Part shown: positions 36,407-43,511 of the stretch, in pieces
Numbering within the stretch: position 1 is the stretch's first letter
How the letters are laid out: each line of letters begins with the position of its first letter
Assembly: GCF_051414055.1 (NCBI RefSeq)
Contig: NZ_JBLKNX010000012.1
Location: 62,001-126,000, forward strand
Direction: 5' to 3'
From: Halosimplex halobium
Lineage (GTDB): Archaea; Halobacteriota; Halobacteria; Halobacteriales; Haloarculaceae
Length of the DNA stretch: 64,000 bases
The notes under the pieces: generated by a model
The model's database searches: none
Told to the model about the DNA's origin: nothing
What the model saw: only the letters and a program-made list of their open reading frames with translations
Translations under genes and position numbers: made by a program

Positions 36407-36757
36407 TCAAGCGCGCTCGACGAAGACCGCGTCGGCCGACGTGTGCCCTCTGTTGAACGACACCACCTTCGCACGGATGGCGTCGCCGACATCGACGCCC
36501 GACGGAACGTCCTCAACGAACAGGACGAACCCCTCGACTTTGCCGACCGCGACCGTTTCGCCCGAGTGGTGATCCGAGAACTCGGTCACTCCGACCGTGT
36601 AGGACTCCCCGATCTCGACGGGCGGATCCCGCTCCTGTGCCGCCTCGTGGGCGCGCTCGGACGCTCGGCTCCCCGACGACCGGCGACGCCGAACCGCGAT
36701 CGCGACGAGCGACACCACCACGAGCCCCGCTCCGGCGGCGATCCAGATGTAGTCCAT
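36407..36757 (-). CDS. Membrane-anchored TRAM-domain protein
   Basis: The 116-residue protein has an N-terminal transmembrane helix (IWIAAGAGLVVVSLVAIAVR) followed by Arg/Ser residues and a TRAM-type beta-barrel (VEIGESYTVGVTEFSDH, GVDVGDAIRAKVVSFNRGHT). TRAM domains bind RNA; haloarchaea have many short versions. It converges on oppB. The function is unknown. Confidence 0.75.
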   Translation of the reverse strand: MDYIWIAAGAGLVVVSLVAIAVRRRRSSGSRASERAHEAAQERDPPVEIGESYTVGVTEFSDHHSGETVAVGKVEGFVLFVEDVPSGVDVGDAIRAKVVSFNRGHTSADAVFVERA

Positions 36758-37519
36758 GCGCGGCCCTCTCCGCGCACCGGCATGAAATCTGCGGTGTCGC
36801 GAACGGAGCGATAGGGAACCTCGTAGGACCGGGACGCCACCGATCAGTTCAGGAACTGTATGTCAGATTTCTTTATATAGAAGTGGCAGATTTCGTATTA
36901 TAATTTGGATCGACGGTCCGATCCGTTCGTCGGCGAGAGACCCATACGAATTCGGTCCGCAAGCGGCGAGAGTATGCAGAACTGGCCGTCTTCGATCGAG
37001 ACTTCCGATTCCCACGTGACTCCTCGGTCATTGACTCTTTGATCGGTTCAGTGTTCACTTTCGCGATTTTCGCGGTTTCTCCTCCCGGACAGCTGCCGAC
37101 CCGGACCACCACACCGACCGAATTTATGTATGTATATTTATATTTCATTAGACATTAATGGGATAGTTGTAAGACACGATCGGATGGCCTTCCTGGAGCC
37201 GTTCCGGACTCGACACCCCCTTACAGTGGTATCTCTGTAATTTACTGACGCATTTCCGTGATCCCTGCCACCGGTCGTCCGGGTAACGACGGATCTCTCG
37301 GGGAGTTCACGCGAGCGGAACCGAGAATGTGCGAACGAAACTGGGACGACCGGGTCGACGGAAGCAGGTAACCGGAGTATCGGGTCGAGTAATCGGACCG
37401 TGTGCTCCACTGTTGCGAGTAACGGCGACTTTCCCCGTCGGGAGCGAAAGAACGGTATCGCCAGTTTATGATGGACCGTCCTGTAGAGTTGGCTGCGACG
37501 CGCCCCAGCGAGACACACC
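36758..37519. other. AT-rich intergenic spacer upstream of the origin region
   Basis: About 760 bp with strongly AT-rich patches at 36860-36910 and 37110-37160. Minus-strand frames here are Ser/Arg/Pro-rich without codon bias. No repeat family was identified. Confidence 0.45.
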
Positions 37520-38041
37520 ATGAGTTTACACGAGATCTCGGGCGGACGGGATTCGAATCGCGAACGCAACGACGTGCCTCGGAGTGGTCCGAACGCGGAC
37601 GCTCCAGGCAACCACGGCGCCGACGAGGGCACGGGTAGCCACCGGTCCCCATCCAGCGGCGGCCCCGGCGGCACGACCAATCCGGACACGGGGGAAGCCG
37701 CCGTCAGTGCGAGTGAACAGGCCACCACCGACGGTACCGACGACGGGGAGTCCGAACCTGCGACCGCCGCGGATCAGGCTACGGTCCCGAATGAAACCCC
37801 CGCGTACGTCCGCCGAGTCATCGAGTACGACCGGTCGAGATCGGACGGCGACTACGAGACAGTCGGGATGCAGTCCCGGATGGGGCAGTCTTCGACCGAG
37901 CGGGCCTCGCCCCGATGCCCGGACCTTCCCTCCGAGATCGCCCGACAGCAGGCGTCGAAAGGCGGCGAAGCCGACGACTCCGGGGATTACGACCCGGCGT
38001 GTGCCCGGGCGTCCTGGTTCCTCGCAGCCCGCCGGCGATAG
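37520..38041 (+). CDS. Hypothetical acidic, low-complexity protein
   Basis: The frame encodes 173 residues rich in Gly, Asp, Ser and Thr, with G/C in many third positions. It has no recognisable domain. A possibly structured segment is ETPAYVRRVIEYDRSRSDGD. The N-terminus GGRDSNRERN is suspicious: translations of tRNA antisense strands often give GGRDSNPR, and the DNA there resembles a tRNA 3' end. It could therefore be a chance frame built on a tRNA remnant. Confidence 0.35.
   Translation: MSLHEISGGRDSNRERNDVPRSGPNADAPGNHGADEGTGSHRSPSSGGPGGTTNPDTGEAAVSASEQATTDGTDDGESEPATAADQATVPNETPAYVRRVIEYDRSRSDGDYETVGMQSRMGQSSTERASPRCPDLPSEIARQQASKGGEADDSGDYDPACARASWFLAARRR
37538..37559 (-). other. tRNA 3'-end-like sequence (possible attachment-site remnant)
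   Basis: On the minus strand, GATTCGAATCCCGTCCGCCC resembles the T-loop plus 3' acceptor half of a tRNA (TTCGAATC followed by a C-rich strand). The 5' T-stem strand does not pair with it, so it is not a functional tRNA. tRNA 3' ends are common integration sites, but no integrase gene is visible. Confidence 0.25.
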
Positions 38042-38172
38042 CGCTCGCACTCCGCCAGTGAACGGGGCGACACACGACGGGGATCCGGGGCTGCTACGAC
38101 CGGTCAGCGGAGGAACGGACGCAATCGGAGAACGATCGCAGGACCGGTCCCGGAAAGCCGCCACGTTCGCGG

Positions 38173-38191
38173 ACACCGCGTTTCCGGTGAA
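38173..38191 (-). repeat. ORB-like repeat 1 (3' side of orc1)
   Basis: ACACCGCGTTTCCGGTGAA is the reverse complement of TTCACCGGAAACGCGGTGT, identical to the core of the orphan site at 15294. Confidence 0.75.
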
Positions 38192-38224
38192 CCGGCGTTC
38201 GGAGGTTCGGACGGCCGTTCGGGG

Positions 38225-38244
38225 ACACCGGATTTCCGGTGAAA
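38225..38244 (-). repeat. ORB-like repeat 2
   Basis: ACACCGGATTTCCGGTGAAA, with a perfect CACCGG-ATTT-CCGGTG core. It lies between the orc1 stop and the hypothetical gene at 37520. Confidence 0.75.
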
Positions 38245-38277
38245 TCCGGGTAGCAGCGCGTTACTCGAGCGTGAGGC

Positions 38278-38296
38278 ACACCGGATTTCCGGTGAA
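38278..38296 (-). repeat. ORB-like repeat 3
   Basis: ACACCGGATTTCCGGTGAA, identical to repeat 2 over 19 bp and in the same orientation. Start-to-start spacing of repeats 1-3 is about 52-53 bp. Confidence 0.75.
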
Positions 38297-38389
38297 TGGA
38301 GCAGTAATGTGAGATTAGTAGAACGATCGGAGAGGGGTTCGAGCGAGCCCGGAGCGGATGGGGGGTCGAGCGGATCGGGCTGACGGAGG

Positions 38390-39592
38390 TCACTCGATCG
38401 TGTCGGCGAGTACGTCGCGAACGACTTCGGGGTCTTCGAGCAGTTTGTGGTTCGTGTAACTCCCCTCGGCGCTCCCGCCGCTGTGGCGGGACTGCTCGAT
38501 GATGTCGAGGAAGGCGTGCTCCTTGAGCAGGTCGCGAACCCGCCGCAGCGAGAGGGTGTCGGAGCTCTCCTGGCGGCAGATCTCCTTGTAGACATCGTAG
38601 ACCTCGGTGGTCCGGAACCCGTCTTGATTGTCCTCGTTGAGCGAGAGCACGGTGAGCGCCTGGAGGACGTACCGGGAGTGGGGCGTCGAGCCGCGGATCA
38701 ACTCGCGGAACCGGTCGGTCTCGGCGCGTTCGCGGGCGTCGACGACGAACTCCTCGGTGACGCGGTCGGCGCCGCGGGACTGGGCGATCTCGCCGGCGTA
38801 GCGGAGGATATCGATGGCCTGGCGGGCGTCACCGTGCTCGCGAGCGGCCAGCGCCGACGCCTTCGGGATGACGCCGTCCTCGAGGACGCCATCCCTGAAG
38901 GCGTCCCGTCGGGCCTCCATGATCCGGTTGAGCTGCGTGCCGTCGTACGGCGGGAAGACGAACTCGCGCTCGCAGAGACTCGACTTGACCCGCTCGTTGA
39001 GCTGCTCTTCCTTGTACTTGATCTTGTTGCTGATCCCGATGACGCCGATCTTGCAGTTCTCGATCTTGCCGGCCTCGCCGGCGCGGGAGAGTTGCATCAG
39101 GATGTCGTCGTCCTCGAGTTTGTCGATCTCGTCGAGGATGACGAGAACCACGTCGTACAGTTCGTCGAGGATCCGCCAGAGCCGCTTGTAGTACGTCGAG
39201 GTCGCGATCCCCTTGTCGGGGATCTTGATGTCGGTCCGCGACCGGTCGTTGAGCGTCGCGGCGATGGTCTGGACTGCCTGCGTCTCGGTGGAGTCCTGGG
39301 CGCAGTCGACGTAGGCGAACGTCGCGGCCACTCCCTCGTCGTTCGCCGTCGACGTGAGCCGTCGCGAAACGTGTTTCGCACAGAGAGATTTGCCCGTGCC
39401 CGTCTTCCCGTAGATGAGGACGTTGCTGGGGCTCTGTCCGAAGATGGCGGGATTGACGGCGTTCGCGAGGTTCTGGATCTCCTCGTCGCGGCCGACGATC
39501 CGGCCCTCGTCCGGAAGGTGGTTGATCTCGAGCAGTTCCTTCTGGACGAAAATCGGGTCTTCCCTGATGAACAGATCGTCGGAGCCTGACAT
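38390..39592 (-). CDS. orc1: Orc1/Cdc6 replication initiator
   Basis: The 400-residue initiator has the archaeal Orc1/Cdc6 N-terminus (LFIREDPIFVQKELLEINHL), Walker A GKTGTGKS (residues 62-69), Walker B VVLVILDEIDKLEDD (about 148-162), sensor-1 IGVIGISNKI, and a C-terminal winged helix with VYDVYKEICRQESSDTLSLR and VRDLLKEHAFLDIIEQ. The start MSGSDDLF is chosen because upstream sequence is repeat-rich origin DNA. ORB-like repeats lie on both sides of the gene, one only 10 bp upstream of the start codon, suggesting autoregulation. Haloarchaea carry several orc1 paralogues, each tied to its own origin; which one this is cannot be told here. Confidence 0.95.
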   Translation of the reverse strand: MSGSDDLFIREDPIFVQKELLEINHLPDEGRIVGRDEEIQNLANAVNPAIFGQSPSNVLIYGKTGTGKSLCAKHVSRRLTSTANDEGVAATFAYVDCAQDSTETQAVQTIAATLNDRSRTDIKIPDKGIATSTYYKRLWRILDELYDVVLVILDEIDKLEDDDILMQLSRAGEAGKIENCKIGVIGISNKIKYKEEQLNERVKSSLCEREFVFPPYDGTQLNRIMEARRDAFRDGVLEDGVIPKASALAAREHGDARQAIDILRYAGEIAQSRGADRVTEEFVVDARERAETDRFRELIRGSTPHSRYVLQALTVLSLNEDNQDGFRTTEVYDVYKEICRQESSDTLSLRRVRDLLKEHAFLDIIEQSRHSGGSAEGSYTNHKLLEDPEVVRDVLADTIE

Positions 39593-39601
39593 GCGATTGT
39601 G

Positions 39602-39622
39602 ACACCGTGTTTCCGGTGAAAT
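39602..39622 (-). repeat. ORB-like repeat 4, orc1 promoter-proximal
   Basis: ACACCGTGTTTCCGGTGAAA followed by T. It begins 10 bp upstream of the orc1 start codon, so initiator binding here would overlap the orc1 promoter. Confidence 0.75.
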
Positions 39623-39687
39623 CACTTTATTCTTTCCTAGAGCACGGAAATTCGGTGGGGGATGGGGGAGTAGAGTGGTGAGACACA

Positions 39688-39716
39688 CACACCGGGTTTC
39701 CGGTGAAACGGGGGGA
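39688..39716 (-). repeat. ORB-like repeat 5 with G-run
   Basis: CACACCGGGTTTCCGGTGAA followed by ACGGGGGG. It is the mirror image of the site at 40774, with the G-run on the side facing the AT-rich segment. Confidence 0.82.
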
Positions 39717-39796
39717 GGGGGGTGGGGAGGGGTGCAGTTGAAACGGGGGTTCGGGATCGCGACCGAGCGGATCTGAAATAATGTAGCACGGGATCG

Positions 39797-39904
39797 CGAT
39801 GCATGACACGACGGACAGCATGACGATGCATGACACGACGGACAGCATGACGATGCATGACACGACGGACAGCATGACGATGCATGACACGACGGACAGC
39901 ATGA
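39797..39904. repeat. Four perfect 27-bp tandem repeats (iteron-like)
   Basis: The unit begins CGATGCATGACACGACGGAC and ends AGCATGA. Four copies are identical and contiguous (108 bp). Each unit contains the palindrome ATGCAT. There is no ORB core inside, so a different factor may bind. Confidence 0.9.
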
Positions 39905-40035
39905 ATCCGACCGATCTGCTCGACTGATGCAGTGCATTCGACCAACACAATAGATCCGTCCGGTACAGTGGATTCAACCAGTTCTGACCGGCACGATCGT
40001 CGGCAGTGGCTGAGCCTCCGTGGGTACGATAAAAT

Positions 40036-40073
40036 GAGAGCGTTCCGGTGAACGGAGAGCGTTCCGGTGAATG
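40036..40073 (-). repeat. Paired ORB half-site direct repeats
   Basis: Two contiguous 19-bp copies, GAGAGCGTTCCGGTGAACG and GAGAGCGTTCCGGTGAATG, each keep only the TTCCGGTGAA half of the ORB-like repeat. Confidence 0.7.
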
Positions 40074-40212
40074 CCGCAGTGTTGGCCGAGATCGAGAAGA
40101 GGGCTACGAGGGACAACGTTACTGGTGGCGCAGATCGACTCGAATAGAGGTTGAATCCCTGGAATCGAAAGAATGAGCATAGACGAACGACCCGACGATG
40201 GGTGGGGAATAG

Positions 40213-40232
40213 TTCACCGGAAACCCGGTGTG
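40213..40232 (+). repeat. ORB-like repeat 6
   Basis: TTCACCGGAAACCCGGTGTG, opposite in orientation to the orc1-proximal copies and identical in its core to the site at 40781. Confidence 0.8.
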
Positions 40233-40390
40233 CCAGCAGTCAATCGCTACGGAATCACGACTGGTAGGGACCGAACCAAGAGAGAATGATACACAAAAAG
40301 GAGGATGAGGTGACAGGTGGAGATAGAAAGAATGCAGTGATATCGAGCACTCAGCTGATAGAGATTGACAGGGAGTCGAAGTTTAGTCTG

Positions 40391-40432
40391 TCTGTGTCTC
40401 GATGGACTGTGTCTGTGTCTCGATGGACTGTT
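40391..40432. repeat. Two 21-bp direct repeats in the origin
   Basis: TCTGTGTCTCGATGGACTGT plus G or T, repeated contiguously. They lie just left of the AT-rich segment. Confidence 0.75.
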
Positions 40433-40464
40433 CTACCTCATTTCCCGTGGACTATCTTCTGGGG

Positions 40465-40515
40465 TCATACTCTATTATATTATATTAAATCTTTCTATAG
40501 TGTTAGTTAGTGCAT
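40465..40515. other. AT-rich candidate duplex-unwinding element
   Basis: The stretch includes TATTATATTATATTAAATC, far below the local GC content. It lies between the facing ORBs at 39688 and 40774, as expected for the unwinding element of an archaeal origin. Confidence 0.6.
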
Positions 40516-40611
40516 GGGTAGAGAAATTCAAACTGTTGTTTTCAGGAACCGCTAAGAGATAGGTCAGTCTTTTATATTCTATCCGGTGTTGTCACAGTCA
40601 TCCGAATATTT

Positions 40612-40633
40612 TCACGGTCAGGTCACGGTCAGG
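40612..40633. repeat. Two 11-bp direct repeats in the origin
   Basis: TCACGGTCAGG occurs twice in tandem, right of the AT-rich segment. Confidence 0.6.
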
Positions 40634-40773
40634 CGGAGCATCGATCGTCAGCTGATCCGTGTACACTCCACGATCCGTCTGTAGAGTTGCTATCTATCGC
40701 AATTCAGTTCTCAACAGGAACGATTCGATCTCCCTCACCCCCCTCGCAGTCCGTCAAGCTAACCCCACCTGCT

Positions 40774-40805
40774 CCCCCGTTTCACCGGAAACCCGGTGTG
40801 TGTGT
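40774..40805 (+). repeat. ORB-like repeat 7 with C-run, distal
   Basis: CCCCCGTTTCACCGGAAACC followed by CGGTGTGTGTGT. It is the near-exact reverse complement of the site at 39688 over about 28 bp, facing it across the AT-rich segment. Confidence 0.82.
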
Positions 40806-40942
40806 CTCGTCCCGTCACCCACTCGTCGGGGTCCAGGATCTGGACTTCATCAGACTCGTCCCACGACCCATTCGCGGGGGCTATCCACCGAAGACTCGTC
40901 ACCCCGGTAGACGAACTGTCCGGTCAACGATCCTCGCTCGAC

Positions 40943-41278
40943 TCACTGGTTTTCGACGTACTCCTTTCGGAGGGTCCCGTCGTCGTCGCGGTAGTATCTG
41001 TACTCGTAGGGCCCGTGCATATCGCTCTCCGCGCCCGAGGCGCATTTGCAGCTGTCTTTCCCACACTTCACGAGTTCTTTGACGACGTATCCGTCCGGGC
41101 CGTCGTCGACGACCGTCGCGTCGTCGGGCAGGTCGCTCGACTCGACCGGCCGCTCCTTCTCCGCGATCAGTTCGTCGACGAACTCTCTCGTCGCTTTCAG
41201 CGTCGACACGTCCTGCTTCGGCAGCCCCTCGGCGAGGTACTTCGGCAGCGACGGAGGGGGTGAGATATCGTCCGTCAT
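40943..41278 (-). CDS. Conserved hypothetical protein, DUF6788-like
   Basis: The 111-residue protein has an N-terminal helical part (KYLAEGLPKQDVSTLKATRE) and a C-terminal Cys motif KCGKDSCKCASGAESDMHGP followed by YEYRYYRDDDGTLRKEYVE. The CGxxxCxC...HGPY pattern resembles the DUF6788 group often found near mobile or replication loci. It borders the origin. Inverted-repeat copy C begins 2 bp upstream of its start codon, so its promoter must lie in or beyond that element. Confidence 0.7.
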   Translation of the reverse strand: MTDDISPPPSLPKYLAEGLPKQDVSTLKATREFVDELIAEKERPVESSDLPDDATVVDDGPDGYVVKELVKCGKDSCKCASGAESDMHGPYEYRYYRDDDGTLRKEYVENQ

Positions 41279-41279
41279 A

Positions 41280-41328
41280 TCTTATGTAACAATACCTCCC
41301 GCACAGGCAAGAAAGTTGTTACATAAGA
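41280..41328. repeat. Inverted-repeat element, copy C
   Basis: Arms TCTTATGTAACAA (41280-41292) and TTGTTACATAAGA (41316-41328) are perfect 13-bp inverted repeats around a 23-bp spacer unrelated to copies A and B. It directly abuts the start of the DUF6788-like gene. Confidence 0.85.
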
Positions 41329-41533
41329 TTGTCACCGACCCGGGAAGGATCCGACCGCCGGATCGGGGGAGATTACCTCGCGAGTAGGGTCGCGTTTTCC
41401 AGCCGAATACGACAGCTTCGTGGTCGAATTCCAGGGAATATCGAAGTAAGAGACAGTTATCGGAGGAAACTATCGAACCGCTATTTGTGGCCGATCGGTG
41501 AACCGTCGGACGGGTAGCGACCCGGACAGAACT

Positions 41534-42073
41534 ATGACACAACACCTCGCACAGACGGAACAGGGACAGCATGCGCAGCCGACCAATCAGCAGGCCGCGA
41601 TGCAGCAGATGCAACCGACACAGGGGTCGATGCAGTCCGCCGGCGGATCGATGGGATCGACCGGAACGCAATCGACGGGCATGCAGTCGACCGGAATGCA
41701 GTCGACAGGGATGCAGACCGGCGGGACGCTCCCGCAGCAGTACCGCACGTCGCTCGCGAGCGTTGCCGAGGCGATCGAAGTCTGCGGGTGGTGTGCCGAC
41801 CAGTGTATCCAGGAGGCGGACCCGATGATGACGGAGTGTATCCGTCTCTGTGAGGACGTCGTCGAGCTCGGCGAAACCGTGCTCGCGACGGTGCCGCGCA
41901 ACTCCCGGTTCGCCGGGGAGATCGTCGAGACGTTCCAGCGTGCGGCCCAGGCGTGCGCCCAGGAGTGCAGCCAGCACCAGCACTCCCACTGCCAGGAGTG
42001 TGCGTCCGTCCTCGGCGAGACGCTCGCCGCGACGGACCAGCTGATCGGCGCAGGATCTCAGCAGCGCTTCTGA
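41534..42073 (+). CDS. Cys-rich four-helix-bundle protein (DUF326 / copper-storage type)
   Basis: The 179-residue protein has a low-complexity N-terminus rich in Gln, Met, Ser, Thr and Gly (about 70 residues), including three GMQST repeats encoded by 15-bp tandem repeats. The C-terminal helical bundle has nine Cys: VCGWCADQC, MTECIRLCEDV, AQACAQECSQHQHSHCQEC. The DUF326/Csp-like family binds Cu(I) within a four-helix core; the Met- and His-rich parts would suit copper. The start MTQHLAQT is chosen because upstream codons are untypical. The cellular location is unclear (no signal peptide). Confidence 0.82.
   Translation: MTQHLAQTEQGQHAQPTNQQAAMQQMQPTQGSMQSAGGSMGSTGTQSTGMQSTGMQSTGMQTGGTLPQQYRTSLASVAEAIEVCGWCADQCIQEADPMMTECIRLCEDVVELGETVLATVPRNSRFAGEIVETFQRAAQACAQECSQHQHSHCQECASVLGETLAATDQLIGAGSQQRF
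41669..41713. repeat. Three 15-bp tandem repeats inside the Cys-rich protein gene
   Basis: Units CAATCGACGGGCATG, CAGTCGACCGGAATG and CAGTCGACAGGGATG encode successive QSTGM repeats. The count may vary between strains. Confidence 0.7.
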
Positions 42074-42164
42074 CACCAGTGAATTCGAGCTCGCGGGAAC
42101 TCGAGCTCGCGGGAACTCGCGGACCGTCTCCGCAGGAGCGGTCCTGCGGGCGTCGATACCGCGC

Positions 42165-42737
42165 TCACTCCCTTTTTTCGCGACGGGTTCGCGTCCCGAC
42201 CCAGGCGCCGAGGGTGACCCCGTAGCGGACGTGCCCGACGTGGAAGGCGAACCTGTCGTCGGGCTCCGTGCCCAGAAGTCGACCGAGGACGATTCGTTCG
42301 CCGACGACGGACAGCGCGACGCCGTAGAGCAACCCGGCCATCGTCACGGCGACCTCGCCCGAGCGATCGGGCGGTCCGCTCACGCTGTCGTCCAGGAACG
42401 ACCGCGTCCGCTCGCGGTCGAGCGACGCGCGGCCGGAGACCAGCGCGCCGAAGACGCCACCGGCACCGATCCCGTAGACGAAGTGGAGGACGAGCGCCGC
42501 CAGCGGATGGTCCTGTGGTCGCCCGCCCGCGACGAACGTCGCCCAGAACTCCGCCGACGGCGGGAGCGAACGAGTCACCGGGAGGCGGTAGACCGTCATC
42601 ACTACCGTCGCGAGCGCGCCGCCCTCGATGCCGCGACGGATCCGGCCAGCCACGTCCGAACCCTCCGGTGTGGCAGCGTTGTTCGCGTCGGTGTCCTCTC
42701 GTCGCTGGTCGCGAAGTGCGGTAAACCTTCGACCCAT
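42165..42737 (-). CDS. Membrane protein, DUF6789-like
   Basis: About 190 residues with several hydrophobic segments: GGALATVVMTVYRLPVTRSL, LAALVLHFVYGIGAGGVFGA and VAVTMAGLLYGVALSVVGER. Gly-rich helices and the order resemble haloarchaeal DUF6789 proteins. An alternative ATG lies at 42749. It is a single-gene unit convergent with the Cys-rich protein gene and divergent from the SPW gene. The function is unknown. Confidence 0.65.
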   Translation of the reverse strand: MGRRFTALRDQRREDTDANNAATPEGSDVAGRIRRGIEGGALATVVMTVYRLPVTRSLPPSAEFWATFVAGGRPQDHPLAALVLHFVYGIGAGGVFGALVSGRASLDRERTRSFLDDSVSGPPDRSGEVAVTMAGLLYGVALSVVGERIVLGRLLGTEPDDRFAFHVGHVRYGVTLGAWVGTRTRREKRE

Positions 42738-42909
42738 GTTGTCTCTCATACATGGGAACAGTGTGGGTAAGCGCACGGCGCGCGATGTCCGGGGGTTCCC
42801 GGGTATTTCAATGGCTTACCGTCTAGGGCGGCCTTTCTCCGGATCAGTTCGATGGAGCGAGTCGGCAATACTTACGCGTCCGGATCGAACGATCGGGTGG
42901 CGATCTCCA

Positions 42910-43377
42910 ATGAGCGACAGTGAGGTCTACGACCAACAGGAGCATCGCGAGGACGACCACGACAGGCAGGAAGTCGACACGAACCCGACGGAGGCCGGCA
43001 AGTGGGTGTCCGCTCTAGTGGCCCTGCTCGGGCTGTGGATGCTCGCAGAGGCGTTCATCCTCAACCCGGTCGCGGGGAACTTCTGGAGCGACATCATCGT
43101 CGGGGCGGCGCTTGTCGTGCTCGGCGGGTACAACTTCTACCGCCGTTCGAACGAGCAGCTGGGCAGCGTCGGAGTCGGCGCGTTCGTCGCGCTGCTCGGC
43201 CTCTGGCTGATCGCGACGCCGTTCATCCTCGGGTCGACCGAGGGGTTCGCGGCAGTCGAGACGGATCTGGAGTTCTGGAACGACATCGTCGTCGGACTTC
43301 TGGTGTTCGTCCTCGGCGCCTACAGCGCTTACGAGGCTCGTGACACGGACGTTGCGACGCCGGCGGCCCGGACCTGA
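42910..43377 (+). CDS. SPW-repeat membrane protein
   Basis: The 155-residue protein has an acidic N-terminus (MSDSEVYDQQEHREDDHDRQ) and four helices in two similar halves: GKWVSALVALLGLWMLAEAF with FWSDIIVGAALVVLGGYNFY, then GVGAFVALLGLWLIATPFIL with FWNDIVVGLLVFVLGAYSAY. The duplicated LLGLW...FW(S/N)DI(I/V)VG pattern is the SPW repeat. The role is unknown, probably in the membrane or under stress. Confidence 0.85.
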   Translation: MSDSEVYDQQEHREDDHDRQEVDTNPTEAGKWVSALVALLGLWMLAEAFILNPVAGNFWSDIIVGAALVVLGGYNFYRRSNEQLGSVGVGAFVALLGLWLIATPFILGSTEGFAAVETDLEFWNDIVVGLLVFVLGAYSAYEARDTDVATPAART

Positions 43378-43511
43378 CGGAACGGTCTCGCGACAGCCAC
43401 GTCGCGGCGACGAACGGATCCGACGCCCGGCCCGGTACGGAGCTGACGACCGATTCGTATTTTTCTGACGCGTGTCGCGGGATCGACCGTACCGGGACAG
43501 CTGCGTGAATC

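Larger units (their letters stand above)
39593..40942. other. Replication origin region
   Basis: About 1.35 kb of non-coding DNA adjoining orc1. It contains ORB-like repeats at 39602, 39688, 40213 and 40774, half-site direct repeats at 40036, four 27-bp tandem repeats at 39797, further direct repeats at 40391 and 40612, and an AT-rich segment near 40465-40515. The sites at 39688 and 40774 are inverted relative to each other, each carrying a G-run, and enclose the AT-rich segment. This is the layout known for haloarchaeal origins. Confidence 0.88.

Noticed and set aside
39797..39904. CRISPR array at the 27-bp repeats
   Set aside because: The repeats are contiguous with no spacers and no cas genes are in the window.
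41282..42076. Minus-strand frame over the Cys-rich protein gene
   Set aside because: The plus-strand gene has clear DUF326 Cys spacing; the minus frame is an Arg/Leu-rich shadow.
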